The translations under genes were made by a program, and so were the position numbers. The notes beneath the pieces are model-generated. The model saw only the letters and a program-made list of their open reading frames with translations. It made no database searches and was not told where the DNA came from. Shown piece after piece: positions 1 through 8,942 of a DNA stretch of 64,000 bases. Source of the DNA: Brachyspira alvinipulli ATCC 51933 (GTDB lineage: Bacteria > Spirochaetota > Brachyspiria > Brachyspirales > Brachyspiraceae); contig NZ_KI912402.1 of the NCBI RefSeq assembly GCF_000518245.1, positions 240,544-304,543 of the forward strand, in the 5' to 3' direction. Position 1 is the first letter of the stretch. Every line of letters begins with the position of its first letter.

Positions 1-1059
1 AGAGGTCATCTTTTATGCGATAAAGATGAAACAGTATTTTTGACAGATGAAATTATATTAGAGTTGGTTCATAATAGTGATGTAGAATATTTAAAAAAGA
101 TAAAAAATGCTGAGTTTGCAATTGGTACTGAATGTTTGGTTGCCCAAATTATTCCTATGTATAAAAGAGCGTCTTATAATGAATCTGAAAAGAAAGTAAA
201 AACTGAAGTTGATATTAGAGAAATAGATGATAGATTTATAAGACTTAAATTTGATGAGCCTATATCCGTATTTTGGAAAGAAAGAGGAATATTAATAAGT
301 CATGGAGGAAGTGCCATAATAGGAACTGGCGACGTATTTTGGGGGAGCAAAACTACACCGCAGATTAGAAAAAGTATAATGGATAATGCTCATGATTTTT
401 TAGGCAAGATAAAAAGAGATAAATATACAGATTTAGTTATGTCTGTAAATGGATATTCTATTGCTAGTGGAGAATTGCCTGAATATGCCATTAAAATGTC
501 TAACTTCTTCGTTAAAAAAGATTATTTAAATAATCTTTTAACTGAGGCTAAAAAATTAATAGAAAATAAAAAGGATGGTTTTTCTTTTGAAGATATAAGA
601 AATCATCTTAATATAGATAATGCATTTACTAAGCCTTTCATAGATCATCTTATTCAAAATAAGATTATAATGCCTTTTAACAATATATATAAAAAATATA
701 CTCAAAGTGTTGAATTAACAAATTCACAAAAGCAGCTTCTTGAAAGATTGAAAAAAGAAGATTTAAATGGCTTAGATGAAAAAGTTATAAAAACATTTAC
801 AAATGGAATAAAAGATATAAAAGTTTTATCAGCTCTAAAACAGGCAATGTATCTTGAAGAGGGAATATATTATCATATTGAAGTTTATAATAGAGTAAAA
901 AATTTAATTATGAAAAACTCTAAACCAAAAGATATTATAACAATAGCATTTGTTAAAGAAAAAACTGGACTTTCAAGAAAATATGTTATTCCTTTATTAA
1001 ATGCTTTAGAAAGGGAAAAACTTCTTAAACGTCAAGGCAATGATAGAATAGTTATTTAA
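1..1059 (+). CDS. selB: Selenocysteine-specific elongation factor SelB, C-terminal part (5' end outside window)
   Basis: The frame is open from base 1, so the gene began upstream; about 352 residues are present. The visible part begins in the beta-barrel region after the GTPase domain (RGHLLC) and runs into winged-helix repeats. The last repeat holds KTGLSRKYVIPLLNALER and RQGNDRIVI, which fits the C-terminal winged helix of SelB that binds the SECIS hairpin. SelB delivers Sec-tRNA to in-frame UGA codons, so the organism probably makes selenoproteins, although none was recognised here. The GTP-binding motifs lie outside the window, so the call rests on the C-terminal half. No clear terminator follows. 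Confidence 0.88.
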   Translation, partial: RGHLLCDKDETVFLTDEIILELVHNSDVEYLKKIKNAEFAIGTECLVAQIIPMYKRASYNESEKKVKTEVDIREIDDRFIRLKFDEPISVFWKERGILISHGGSAIIGTGDVFWGSKTTPQIRKSIMDNAHDFLGKIKRDKYTDLVMSVNGYSIASGELPEYAIKMSNFFVKKDYLNNLLTEAKKLIENKKDGFSFEDIRNHLNIDNAFTKPFIDHLIQNKIIMPFNNIYKKYTQSVELTNSQKQLLERLKKEDLNGLDEKVIKTFTNGIKDIKVLSALKQAMYLEEGIYYHIEVYNRVKNLIMKNSKPKDIITIAFVKEKTGLSRKYVIPLLNALEREKLLKRQGNDRIVI

Positions 1060-1166
1060 TTTTTTGGTATTCATTTTGTACTTGATATTATATTTTTTTA
1101 TAGTAAAATATTAATATATTTCGATATTTTATATGATATAAATCGTATAAAACAAAGGGTAAAAAA

Positions 1167-3263
1167 ATGAAAAAACTTTTTTCTATTCTATTTATGATGA
1201 TATTGTATTATAATTTATTTTCACAAAATAGATTAACATTCCCTGAATATATAGAAGATTTGCAGGAAAAATCTCCTAAAAAAGCAATAGAATGGTTTAG
1301 AGAAAATACATATAGTTCTGAATATGGAGTTAATGAATATGTATTTGATTTTTATAGAGGTGTAAGCAGATATTCATCATTTATTAAATTTAAAGGTGCA
1401 AGAACAGAGGTTAATAGAGCAGCTAGTGATTTTAGACAAGCATTGGAATTGCCTAATGATCCTATTTATTCATATAAAGACAGGGCATTCCTTTATATAG
1501 GAGGTATACTTACTGTTTTGCCTGGAGATAAAGAACTTCCTGCTAGAATATTTAAATATTATGCTGATAATTGTCAGACATCCAATCCTAATTATGCTAC
1601 TTCTATATATTGGAGTATGTATTTGAGTTATATTACTCCAAAAGTTTATGAGACATATTATCAAACATTAATGATACTTTCAAGAAATGCAGATAATTTT
1701 ATACATGATTATTTTTCTGGGGAAAATAAAACTATTAATGAAATGATAAGAAATTTAAAAACTCCTGAGAATATGGAGCAGAAAATTTATGAATGGACTA
1801 CATCAGATATGGATGTATATACACTTATAAAAAATTCTATTCCTGTACTTCCTGAAGAAGAGGGGCTTCCTGTTTATACTGGTCAGAAATTTGCAGTTTT
1901 TGAAAGATATTCTTCATCAAAAGAAATAGATGATATAGAAAAAGATATAGAAAAAGAAAATAAAGTAAATGAAATTCCTTTAGAAAATGAAAATAATGAG
2001 GAAAAAGAAATTCTTTTAGAAAAAGAAAATGAGGAAAAATTAGGAGAACTTCAAGATATAGCCAAAAAAGAAAAAACGCCAGAAAGAGCATCAAATAGAA
2101 AAATCCCATCAATAATAGATGAAGAAACAGTTGATGAAATACTTATAGAGGATCCTGAAACTGTAGAATATGAAACTAATATATTAAAAGAAACAAATAA
2201 TAGCAGTGTTGCTACTAATGCTAATAATTTAAATAATAGTGAAGAAAATCTAAATGAAAAAATGTTTCTTTATCCATTAACTATCTTAATAGATAAGAAT
2301 CCTAATAATGGAACTATAGGTATAGATATAGAAGATTATTCATTTAAAACAGATATTTCTACTAATTTTATTATCGAAGTTGCTGAAGGAAAATATGAGG
2401 CTTATATATCTTTTGCTGACAAATTATATACTAATAATGTAAAAGTAGAGAAAGACAAATATAATTTATTTTCTATAATAATAAAAGATGAACCTAAAAA
2501 AGAGGAAGTTACTGAAAATATAGAAAATACTGCTAAAGAGGATATTAATGAAAGTTTATTGGAGGAACCAAAACAAGAAGATGTTTCTTTAACAGTTGGA
2601 AAAGAAAATGTACCTGCTAATAAATATGATGGAAATGCTGAAAATACTAGAAATATAATAAGAGAAGTTTTATCAAGACCTTCCAAAGTTGCTACAGAGT
2701 GGTTTAATACAAATCCTTATAATGAATATATGGGTATTTCTGTTGAGGAATATGCCTATTATAGAGGTGTTTCTTATTATTCAAGATTTTTGAATGAAGG
2801 AAGAAAATCTGCTGAATTTGCTGCTCAGGCTAAATCAGATTTGACTTTTGCTTATAATAAAAAAGATAATTCTAATCTTTTAATGAGAACAAGACTTTAT
2901 TTAGGAGCTGTTAACTTATTTGCTTATAATAATTTGTATGAAGCTGATAAAATGTTTGCTGAAGTTAGTTCATCTCTTACAGATGATGATAGATATTATC
3001 CAACTGTTATTTATTGGAGAAGCAGAATAGGTGTTGCAAGCGAAACTGATAGAAATAATTTTATCAATACACTATCTTCAAAACCAGCAAATACTCAAAT
3101 ATTGGATTATTCTTCTACTAGATTTAAGGATTTATCATCTATGCCTTCTTATAGAGGAAATATAACAGATATTAATGCAGTTAATAATGTTAAACCTTTG
3201 TATGCCCCTCCAAAAAATACTGCAAAAAGCGGAAGTACAAAAACTGAAGAAGTATTAAAATAA
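1167..3263 (+). CDS. Secreted or periplasmic protein with duplicated helical domain and PEGA-like middle
   Basis: The first 20 residues are a signal peptide ending at LFSQ. A helical domain near residues 25-180, with the core FYRGVSRYSSF, recurs near the C-terminus (about 500-650) as YYRGVSYYSRF, so the protein is built on an internal duplication. Between them lie an acidic low-complexity linker (about 255-350) and a beta-rich segment (about 365-445, TILIDKNPNNGTIGIDI) resembling a PEGA surface-layer domain. AAAGGG sits just before the ATG. hisS follows 17 bases later, so the two may be co-transcribed. The function is not recognised; a cell-envelope structural or scaffold role is an inference from the signal peptide and PEGA-like segment. 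Confidence 0.7.
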   Translation: MKKLFSILFMMILYYNLFSQNRLTFPEYIEDLQEKSPKKAIEWFRENTYSSEYGVNEYVFDFYRGVSRYSSFIKFKGARTEVNRAASDFRQALELPNDPIYSYKDRAFLYIGGILTVLPGDKELPARIFKYYADNCQTSNPNYATSIYWSMYLSYITPKVYETYYQTLMILSRNADNFIHDYFSGENKTINEMIRNLKTPENMEQKIYEWTTSDMDVYTLIKNSIPVLPEEEGLPVYTGQKFAVFERYSSSKEIDDIEKDIEKENKVNEIPLENENNEEKEILLEKENEEKLGELQDIAKKEKTPERASNRKIPSIIDEETVDEILIEDPETVEYETNILKETNNSSVATNANNLNNSEENLNEKMFLYPLTILIDKNPNNGTIGIDIEDYSFKTDISTNFIIEVAEGKYEAYISFADKLYTNNVKVEKDKYNLFSIIIKDEPKKEEVTENIENTAKEDINESLLEEPKQEDVSLTVGKENVPANKYDGNAENTRNIIREVLSRPSKVATEWFNTNPYNEYMGISVEEYAYYRGVSYYSRFLNEGRKSAEFAAQAKSDLTFAYNKKDNSNLLMRTRLYLGAVNLFAYNNLYEADKMFAEVSSSLTDDDRYYPTVIYWRSRIGVASETDRNNFINTLSSKPANTQILDYSSTRFKDLSSMPSYRGNITDINAVNNVKPLYAPPKNTAKSGSTKTEEVLK

Positions 3264-3280
3264 TAATAGGATTAAATTAT

Positions 3281-4537
3281 ATGTTGGAAATAAAAAAACC
3301 TAGAGGCACAAATGATTTTTTCTACGATTCATCTAAGAAATTAGAGTTTATAGAAAATAAAATAAAAAATATAGTTAAGCTTTATGGCTATGGGAGAATA
3401 AGAACTCCTTTATTTGAATATACTGATCTTTTTACTAGAGGAATAGGAGAGGGAACGGATATTGTAGGTAAAGAAATGTTCACTTTTGAAGATAGAGGAG
3501 GACGTTCTCTTACTTTAAGACCTGAAGGTACTGCTTCTGTGGCTCGTGCTTATGTTGAAAATTCTATGCAAAATGAGTTTGCTATAAATAAATTATTTTA
3601 TTTAGGTACTATGTATAGAGCAGAGCGTCCGCAGAAAGGAAGATACAGAGAGTTCAATCAATTCGGAATAGAATGCATCGGAGGTTCTTCTCCTTTAATA
3701 GATGCTGAAATTATACTTCTTAATATTAATGTTTTAAAAGAGTTTGGTATTAATAATGTTAATCTTTTAATAAATACTGTAGGCTGTTCTAAATGTAAAC
3801 CTTCTTATAATAATGCCTTAAAAGAAGCTATAGGCAGTAAAAAAGAAGAGCTTTGTGAAACTTGTCAGAAAAGATATGAAGGTAATATATTAAGAATATT
3901 AGACTGTAAAAATGAAAAATGCAAAGAAACCATTAAAGATATACCTAAATTTTATGATTATGTATGTGATGAGTGTAAAGAGCATTTTAATAAATTATGT
4001 GAAGAGCTTACAAGAATAGGACAGAATTTTATTGTAGAGCCTATGTTGGTTAGAGGTTTGGATTATTATACAAAAACTGCTTTTGAGGTTCAAACAGATG
4101 CTTTAGGTTCTCAAAGTGCTATACTTGGAGGCGGAAGATATGATAATTTAATCGGTCTTTTTAATAATGGAAAAGATGTTCCAGCTGTAGGAAGTGCTAT
4201 GGGAATTGAAAGACTTTTACTTGTATTGGAAGGTCAAAATAGCATTATAACAGATAGACTTGATGCATTTGTTGTAGCATTCAAAGAAACGGAAAATGAA
4301 GTATTAAAAATAATGCAAACATTAAGAGCTAACAATATAAGCTGTGATTATGACTTTACCGGAAAATCTGTAAAAAATCAATTTAAATCAGCTAATAAAA
4401 GAAATGCCAAATATGCTGTTGTGCTTGGCGAAGATGAATTAAAAAGAGGAATGTGTAAATTAAAAAATATGGATAGCGGAGAAGAGAAAGAAGTATCCAT
4501 AAATAATATACATTCTAACATATTACATATAGATTAA
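3281..4537 (+). CDS. hisS: Histidine-tRNA ligase
   Basis: This class II aminoacyl-tRNA synthetase of 418 residues charges tRNA-His in the cytoplasm. Motif 1 region RGTNDFF is at the start, motif 2 is LRPEGTASVARAYVEN followed by YRAERPQKGRYREFNQFGIE, and the HisRS-specific RGLDYYTKTAFEV and GGGRYDNL (motif 3 area) come later, followed by the C-terminal anticodon-binding domain. Length is normal for bacterial HisRS. A four-cysteine stretch near residues 167-235 (CSKCKP, CETCQK, CKNEKC, CDECK) looks like an inserted metal-binding segment. It follows the PEGA-like gene by 17 bases. No T-box leader is visible. Confidence 0.97.
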   Translation: MLEIKKPRGTNDFFYDSSKKLEFIENKIKNIVKLYGYGRIRTPLFEYTDLFTRGIGEGTDIVGKEMFTFEDRGGRSLTLRPEGTASVARAYVENSMQNEFAINKLFYLGTMYRAERPQKGRYREFNQFGIECIGGSSPLIDAEIILLNINVLKEFGINNVNLLINTVGCSKCKPSYNNALKEAIGSKKEELCETCQKRYEGNILRILDCKNEKCKETIKDIPKFYDYVCDECKEHFNKLCEELTRIGQNFIVEPMLVRGLDYYTKTAFEVQTDALGSQSAILGGGRYDNLIGLFNNGKDVPAVGSAMGIERLLLVLEGQNSIITDRLDAFVVAFKETENEVLKIMQTLRANNISCDYDFTGKSVKNQFKSANKRNAKYAVVLGEDELKRGMCKLKNMDSGEEKEVSINNIHSNILHID

Positions 4538-4579
4538 TTAATTGTTTTATCTAATAAAATATTTGTATAAGAGAATTTT

Positions 4580-5587
4580 ATGAAAAAAATATTTATTATA
4601 TTAATTATACTTGCAGCTGTAGTGTCAGCTTCCTCTGTGGCATTCATTCAATATATGATTAGTCCTATAGGCGGAGATAAAGAGAAAGTTTATTTTGAAA
4701 TAAAGCAGGGAGAAGGTGCTTCCGCTATAGCAAATAAATTAGAATTACAAGGATTGATTAGAAACTCTAAAATATTTCTTGCTGTTGCAAAATATCTGAA
4801 ATATGACAGAAAACTTTTAAGCGGATATTATGAAATCAGCAGAGATATGAGCATGATAGATATTATGAAGCATATTAACAGCGGTAAGCAGGCTATGGCT
4901 AAATTTACCATTGCTGAAGGTAAAAATATATATGAAATAGCTAATTATTTAGAATCTGAGGGATTTACTACCAAGAAAGAATTTTTAGAAGTTTGTCATG
5001 ATAAAGAAATATTAAAAAAATATAATATACCTTCAGATAGTGTTGAAGGTTATATATTCCCTTCTACATACTACATTGTTAAAGGCAATCCTACAAAAGT
5101 ATTGGTTACATACATGATAGATTCATTATTCAAGCAGTTTCCAGATTTAGAGGATAGAGCAAAAAAAATAGGAAGAACTGTACATGAAGTATTAACTATG
5201 GCTTCTATAGTAGAAAAAGAAATGGGACCTTCAGATGATCCGAAACTTATATCTTCTGTTTATTATAATAGATTGAATATTGATAAAAGACTTGAGGCAG
5301 ATCCTACAACAATATATGCTATGACTTTAGTTAAAGGTGATTATATAGAAAAACCTAATTTAAAATATGATGATTTACGTATGGTTCATCCTTATAATAC
5401 ATATAAGAATACAGGACTTCCTCCAGGACCTATATGTTCTGCAGGCGGCAGAGCAATAGAGGCAGCATTAAATCCGGCTAACACAGATTATATTTTCTTT
5501 GTTGCTGATGGTACAGGAAAGCATGCATTTTCTGTTACTTATAAAGAGCATGTAGAAAATATTAATAGGTACATTTTGAAGAAATAG
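4580..5587 (+). CDS. mltG: Endolytic murein transglycosylase MltG (YceG-like)
   Basis: The 335-residue protein has one N-terminal transmembrane anchor (residues about 3-28) followed by a LysM-like subdomain and the YceG fold. The catalytic region ASIVEKEMG carries the conserved glutamate, and YYNRL, LEADPTTIYA and GLPPGPICS are family hallmarks. MltG cleaves nascent glycan strands at the outer face of the inner membrane and is thought to set glycan length. Length matches the family. It lies 42 bases after hisS on the same strand and is convergent with the nuclease gene that follows. Confidence 0.95.
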   Translation: MKKIFIILIILAAVVSASSVAFIQYMISPIGGDKEKVYFEIKQGEGASAIANKLELQGLIRNSKIFLAVAKYLKYDRKLLSGYYEISRDMSMIDIMKHINSGKQAMAKFTIAEGKNIYEIANYLESEGFTTKKEFLEVCHDKEILKKYNIPSDSVEGYIFPSTYYIVKGNPTKVLVTYMIDSLFKQFPDLEDRAKKIGRTVHEVLTMASIVEKEMGPSDDPKLISSVYYNRLNIDKRLEADPTTIYAMTLVKGDYIEKPNLKYDDLRMVHPYNTYKNTGLPPGPICSAGGRAIEAALNPANTDYIFFVADGTGKHAFSVTYKEHVENINRYILKK

Positions 5588-5611
5588 TTAATTAATTTTA
5601 GTATATAAAGT

Positions 5612-6235
5612 TCATTTGCCTTTGCATACTCTGTTTGAAACCTCATCAAACCCTTCTTCTATGGTAAGTCCCCAGTCTGTTTTAATTTTAAACCATTCGC
5701 GTACATATTCGCATTGATATTCCTCATTTGGAGGCAGCCATTCAACAGGAGATTTATCGCCTTTAGAACGGTTTGCTCCTCTTGACACAGCTACTAAATG
5801 ATGTTCATTTTTTAAATAGTTATAGTATTTGTTTTTCTTTTCTTTACTCCAATTACTAGCACCGCTTGCATGGGCATTTTTTAATGGTACTAAATGATCT
5901 ATATCCAAATCTTTTGGATCGGTGAAATACTTACCTGTAAATTTATCGTACCATTTTCCAGATACAACTCTATTATTTGAAATTACAGGCTTAATTAAAG
6001 ATTCTCTAGCTAAAACTTCATGTCTTGTATTAAGTCCATCATTATCTTCATCTTCCCAATTTCCCCAGTCATCTCTATTATATCTTGTAACATTTTCTCT
6101 TTTTTCAGTTCTATCTACTTTTGATATTTCTTTTTTAGTATGTATATTATTATAATAATAGTATCCTGCTGCAATTACAAGTATGATTATTATTAATAAT
6201 AAAGGTGATGATTTTTTCTTTCTTCTTCTAGCCAT
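5612..6235 (-). CDS. Membrane-anchored or secreted HNH nuclease (DUF1524/GmrSD-like HNH)
   Basis: An RK-rich start (MARRRKKK) precedes a single hydrophobic segment (about residues 10-27), so the rest should lie outside the cytoplasm. The C-terminal half has DIDHLVPLKNAHASG, KNEHHLVAVSRGANRSKGD and SPVEWLPP, the beta-beta-alpha-metal HNH arrangement of secreted nucleases of the DUF1524 type; the first His of DIDH would be the general base and the NEHH/N-R residues metal or phosphate ligands. It probably degrades extracellular DNA for nutrition, an inference from family and topology. No strong ribosome site precedes the ATG. It converges on mltG with a 24-base gap. Confidence 0.85.
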   Translation of the reverse strand: MARRRKKKSSPLLLIIIILVIAAGYYYYNNIHTKKEISKVDRTEKRENVTRYNRDDWGNWEDEDNDGLNTRHEVLARESLIKPVISNNRVVSGKWYDKFTGKYFTDPKDLDIDHLVPLKNAHASGASNWSKEKKNKYYNYLKNEHHLVAVSRGANRSKGDKSPVEWLPPNEEYQCEYVREWFKIKTDWGLTIEEGFDEVSNRVCKGK

Positions 6236-6322
6236 AATGTTTTTTATAATTATTTTTATTCAAATTTAATTAAAATTTATTATATAGATTATGATACTAT
6301 ATAAATTATAATATGTCAATAA

Positions 6323-7438
6323 TTATAATACAATTAGATCTGTAGGAGTATCATTTATAGAAACTCCGCCGTTTTTAGTTACTATTACCATATTTTCTAT
6401 TCTTACACCGCCTAAATTTGGTACATATATGCCAGGTTCAACTGTAACAACGCATCCGCCGTCAAGTTTATGATCAACTAAAGGAGAAAGTCTAGGAGAT
6501 TCATGTATTTCAAGTCCTACACTATGTCCTAAACCATGTCCAAAATATTGTCCGTAGCCATTATTTTTTATGATTTCTCTGGCGGCATTATCAACTTCTT
6601 TCCCGGAAATACCTGAATGTATAGTTTCTATTCCTTTTTTATGAGCTTCTCTAACTATGTTATATATTTTGCTCATTTCATTAAAATGTTCTCCTTTACC
6701 AAAGAAGAATGTTCTAGTTATATCGCTTTTATAACCATCTCTTGATAATCCGAAATCCATTAAAATATTATCACCAAGTTTTAATTTTCTATCAGAAGGC
6801 ACTCCATGAGGTAAGGAGGTTCTGTCACCAAAAAGCAAAATTGTATCAAATGCTGTTTTATCTCCTCCTTCTTTACGCATTTGATACTCTAATTCTGCAG
6901 CTAATTCTTGTTCTGTTACTCCTTCTTTTACGAAAGCAAGCATTTTTGTCATTGCTTTTTCTGCTCTGTTTAGATTATCTTTAATTATTTTTATTTCTTC
7001 TTTTTCTTTTATGTTGCGTATGTTGTTTATATCAGCTTTACTTATACCTATTTTTATAGAATTATTAACCATTGAAGCAACTATATTTTCATAATCAGAA
7101 AGATAAAGACCGCTTTTAGCTACAGATATATCATTTATATTATTTTCTTTACAAAATTCTCCTAAAGCATCCGAATATGTGGCAGCTACAAGTATAACAG
7201 TAGTTTTATGTGTAACTTTAGTAGCATGTTCACAGTATCTTGAATCAACGAATAAATATTTTTTGCCGTCTTTTATAAGAAGCCATCCGGCACTGCCTTT
7301 AAAGCCTGTTAGATAAAATATATTTTCATTTTTAGTTATAAGCAGATTCTCATTTGTTAATTTTAATAATCTTTCAAGTCTGGCATCATAATCAAATTTT
7401 TTATTTTCACCGCTTTCAGTTAAAGTTAATTTACACAT
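6323..7438 (-). CDS. Xaa-Pro aminopeptidase (M24 family)
   Basis: The fold has an N-terminal creatinase-like domain (residues about 1-125) and a pita-bread M24 catalytic domain. The five metal ligands are all visible: Asp in MDFGLS and in SDITRTFFF, His in GHGLGHSVGLEIHESP, and Glu in VEPGIYV and VRIENMV. It removes N-terminal residues preceding proline in the cytoplasm. I chose the ATG at 7438 over a TTG six bases upstream because GGAG ends seven bases before this ATG and only one base before the TTG. It follows the aroQ-like gene by 12 bases and is probably co-transcribed with it. Confidence 0.93.
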   Translation of the reverse strand: MCKLTLTESGENKKFDYDARLERLLKLTNENLLITKNENIFYLTGFKGSAGWLLIKDGKKYLFVDSRYCEHATKVTHKTTVILVAATYSDALGEFCKENNINDISVAKSGLYLSDYENIVASMVNNSIKIGISKADINNIRNIKEKEEIKIIKDNLNRAEKAMTKMLAFVKEGVTEQELAAELEYQMRKEGGDKTAFDTILLFGDRTSLPHGVPSDRKLKLGDNILMDFGLSRDGYKSDITRTFFFGKGEHFNEMSKIYNIVREAHKKGIETIHSGISGKEVDNAAREIIKNNGYGQYFGHGLGHSVGLEIHESPRLSPLVDHKLDGGCVVTVEPGIYVPNLGGVRIENMVIVTKNGGVSINDTPTDLIVL

Positions 7439-7450
7439 TTTCAAACTCCG

Positions 7451-7883
7451 TTATTTCTTTTTTTGTATAGATAGTAAATGAGCCAAAGCTAATATATAAC
7501 TATTGTCTCCAAAACCTGTAATTACACCCAATGCTATATCGGATAAATAGCTTTTATTTCTAAAATCTTCTATTGCATGAATATTACTCATATGAACTTC
7601 TATAAATGGTATATTTGTAGATAAAAAAGCATCTCTTATAGCTATAGAAGTATGTGCATAAGCTCCAGCATTTATTATTATGTAATCTATGTTTTCATCA
7701 TAAGCCCTATGTATTCTATCTACTATTGCTCCTTCATGATTAGATTGAAAAAATGATACTTTAGCATTTCCGCTTGCTGCTTCTTTTATTTTCAATATCT
7801 CCAAGTGTAATATTTCCAAAAATTTTAGTTTGAGCTACACCGAACATATTTGTATTAGGACCATTTATAACTAATATATTCAT
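7451..7883 (-). pseudogene. aroQ: Type II 3-dehydroquinate dehydratase, frameshifted
   Basis: The ATG at 7883 opens MNILVINGPN and runs through [10 protein letters not shown]. The rest of the protein ([51 protein letters not shown]) is in another frame. The first frame ends in a stop about 41 codons in; the two join by a net +1 shift in the A/T-rich stretch near 7789-7797. AroQ converts 3-dehydroquinate to 3-dehydroshikimate in the shikimate pathway. Besides the shift, the usual REP and YG loop reads GVAQTKIFG, so the Arg and Tyr normally near the active site are absent. It may be decayed, a non-catalytic relative, or hit by a sequencing error. Confidence 0.82.
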
Positions 7884-7910
7884 ACAAACCTTTAATAGAA
7901 ATTTTCTTAT

Positions 7911-8120
7911 TATTATGCTCGCCTCCACCTATAATTAGCAAATAAATGAATTTATTTGCTGGCTTTGGCTCGCTTTTATTTATTATGCTCGCCTCCGCCT
8001 ATAATTAGCAAATAAATGAATTTATTTGCTGGCTTTGGCTCGCTTTTATTTATTATGCTCGCCTTCGCCTATAATTAGCAAATAAATGAATTTATTTGTA
8101 TGACTGGGCTTGCTTTTATA
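7911..8120. repeat. Three tandem 70-base palindromic units
   Basis: Units begin at 7911, 7981 and 8051 with an exact 70-base period; the first two differ at one base and the third has decayed at its end. Each contains an inverted repeat (AGCAAATAAA, 4-base loop, TTTATTTGCT) at 7937-7960, 8007-8030 and 8077-8100, able to form a 10-bp hairpin, and a GC-richer CTCGC segment. They fill the gap upstream of the aroQ-like gene and downstream of the membrane protein at 8203-8820. I see no gene in this gap. Role unknown: transcript-stabilising, terminating, or a small mobile repeat. Confidence 0.9.
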
Positions 8121-8202
8121 ATTTCTAACTATATAACCAATTATTATTTTTTACTATAATATACCTATTGCAAAAAAAATCAAATGTATAGAATATATTA
8201 TG

Positions 8203-8820
8203 TTATCTTCTATTAGAATTTATTTTGAAAATTAAATGGATAATCTGACATGAACTGATAGTTATCATTGCATATTCAAAATAAAAAATCAAATCATAAA
8301 AAGAATTATTTTCTTTAGGGATAAGAAACATTGAGTTAATAATTCCGCTTTTTATAAAACAATATATACCAATAAATAGCATTATGAAATATATTATTTT
8401 TATTTTGTTATACATTTTTTGTAATATGCTATTAGTATGAAGTCCAAGATGCAAAGTCATAATTACAAATCCCCATGCTGTTGATACTACATGTATATTG
8501 CGTGCGAATTGATTAGCTATAAAAGGCGAAAATGCAAATATATCTCCGGACATCATAATTGAGCTTATTGCCATGACAATCATATCAAAAAATAATATTA
8601 GATTAATTATGATAAATAGATTTTTGGCAAATCCGTATCTGCCTTTTGTTATAGTTCCATACCATTTTATATTTAAAATATGATGAAGTATAAACAAAGC
8701 AAATAAAGTAAAACCAAGAACTCCATGCATAAGCAATCCTCTGCCTGCTCTGTAGCTCATAAGATAAACGAATATAATAAACATTAAAATGTCTATAGTG
8801 ATTTTAATAACTTTTTTCAT
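8203..8820 (-). CDS. DUF4405-like small cytochrome-b-type membrane protein
   Basis: A 205-residue protein of several membrane segments. HGVLGF and FILHHILNIKW in the first two helices, and IHVVSTAWGFVIMTLHLGLH in a later pair, place histidines where b-type haem ligands lie in DUF4405 and related proteins. Such proteins pass electrons across the membrane, sometimes to flavin or FMN-linked partners. In this window it lies downstream of the flavodoxin and reductase block on the same strand, but a hairpin separates them. The specific partner is not shown by the sequence. Confidence 0.7.
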   Translation of the reverse strand: MKKVIKITIDILMFIIFVYLMSYRAGRGLLMHGVLGFTLFALFILHHILNIKWYGTITKGRYGFAKNLFIIINLILFFDMIVMAISSIMMSGDIFAFSPFIANQFARNIHVVSTAWGFVIMTLHLGLHTNSILQKMYNKIKIIYFIMLFIGIYCFIKSGIINSMFLIPKENNSFYDLIFYFEYAMITISSCQIIHLIFKINSNRR

Positions 8821-8847
8821 ATTGACAATCTTTTATATTTTATTAGA

Positions 8848-8882
8848 GCCTCTAGTTAATTTAACTTATAAAAACTAGAGGC
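8848..8882 (-). terminator. Hairpin between the SUMF1-flavodoxin gene and the DUF4405 gene
   Basis: Perfect 10-bp arms GCCTCTAGTT and AACTAGAGGC are separated by 15 bases. It sits after the stop of the upstream - strand gene and before the start of the next. The downstream T run is weak, so it may be a partial terminator or an RNA-processing hairpin. Confidence 0.6.
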
Positions 8883-8942
8883 TTATACAAATTCATAAAT
8901 TATGAATTTGAAATTATATTAAAAAAGGAAAATAAAATAATA

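Noticed and set aside
1837-2112. Antisense ORF inside the PEGA-like protein gene, and similar shadows inside other genes
   Set aside because: They mirror low-complexity Glu/Lys coding sequence, with no ribosome site or family motif.
7911-8120. Possible CRISPR array
   Set aside because: The units are contiguous 70-base copies with no unique spacers, and no cas gene is nearby.
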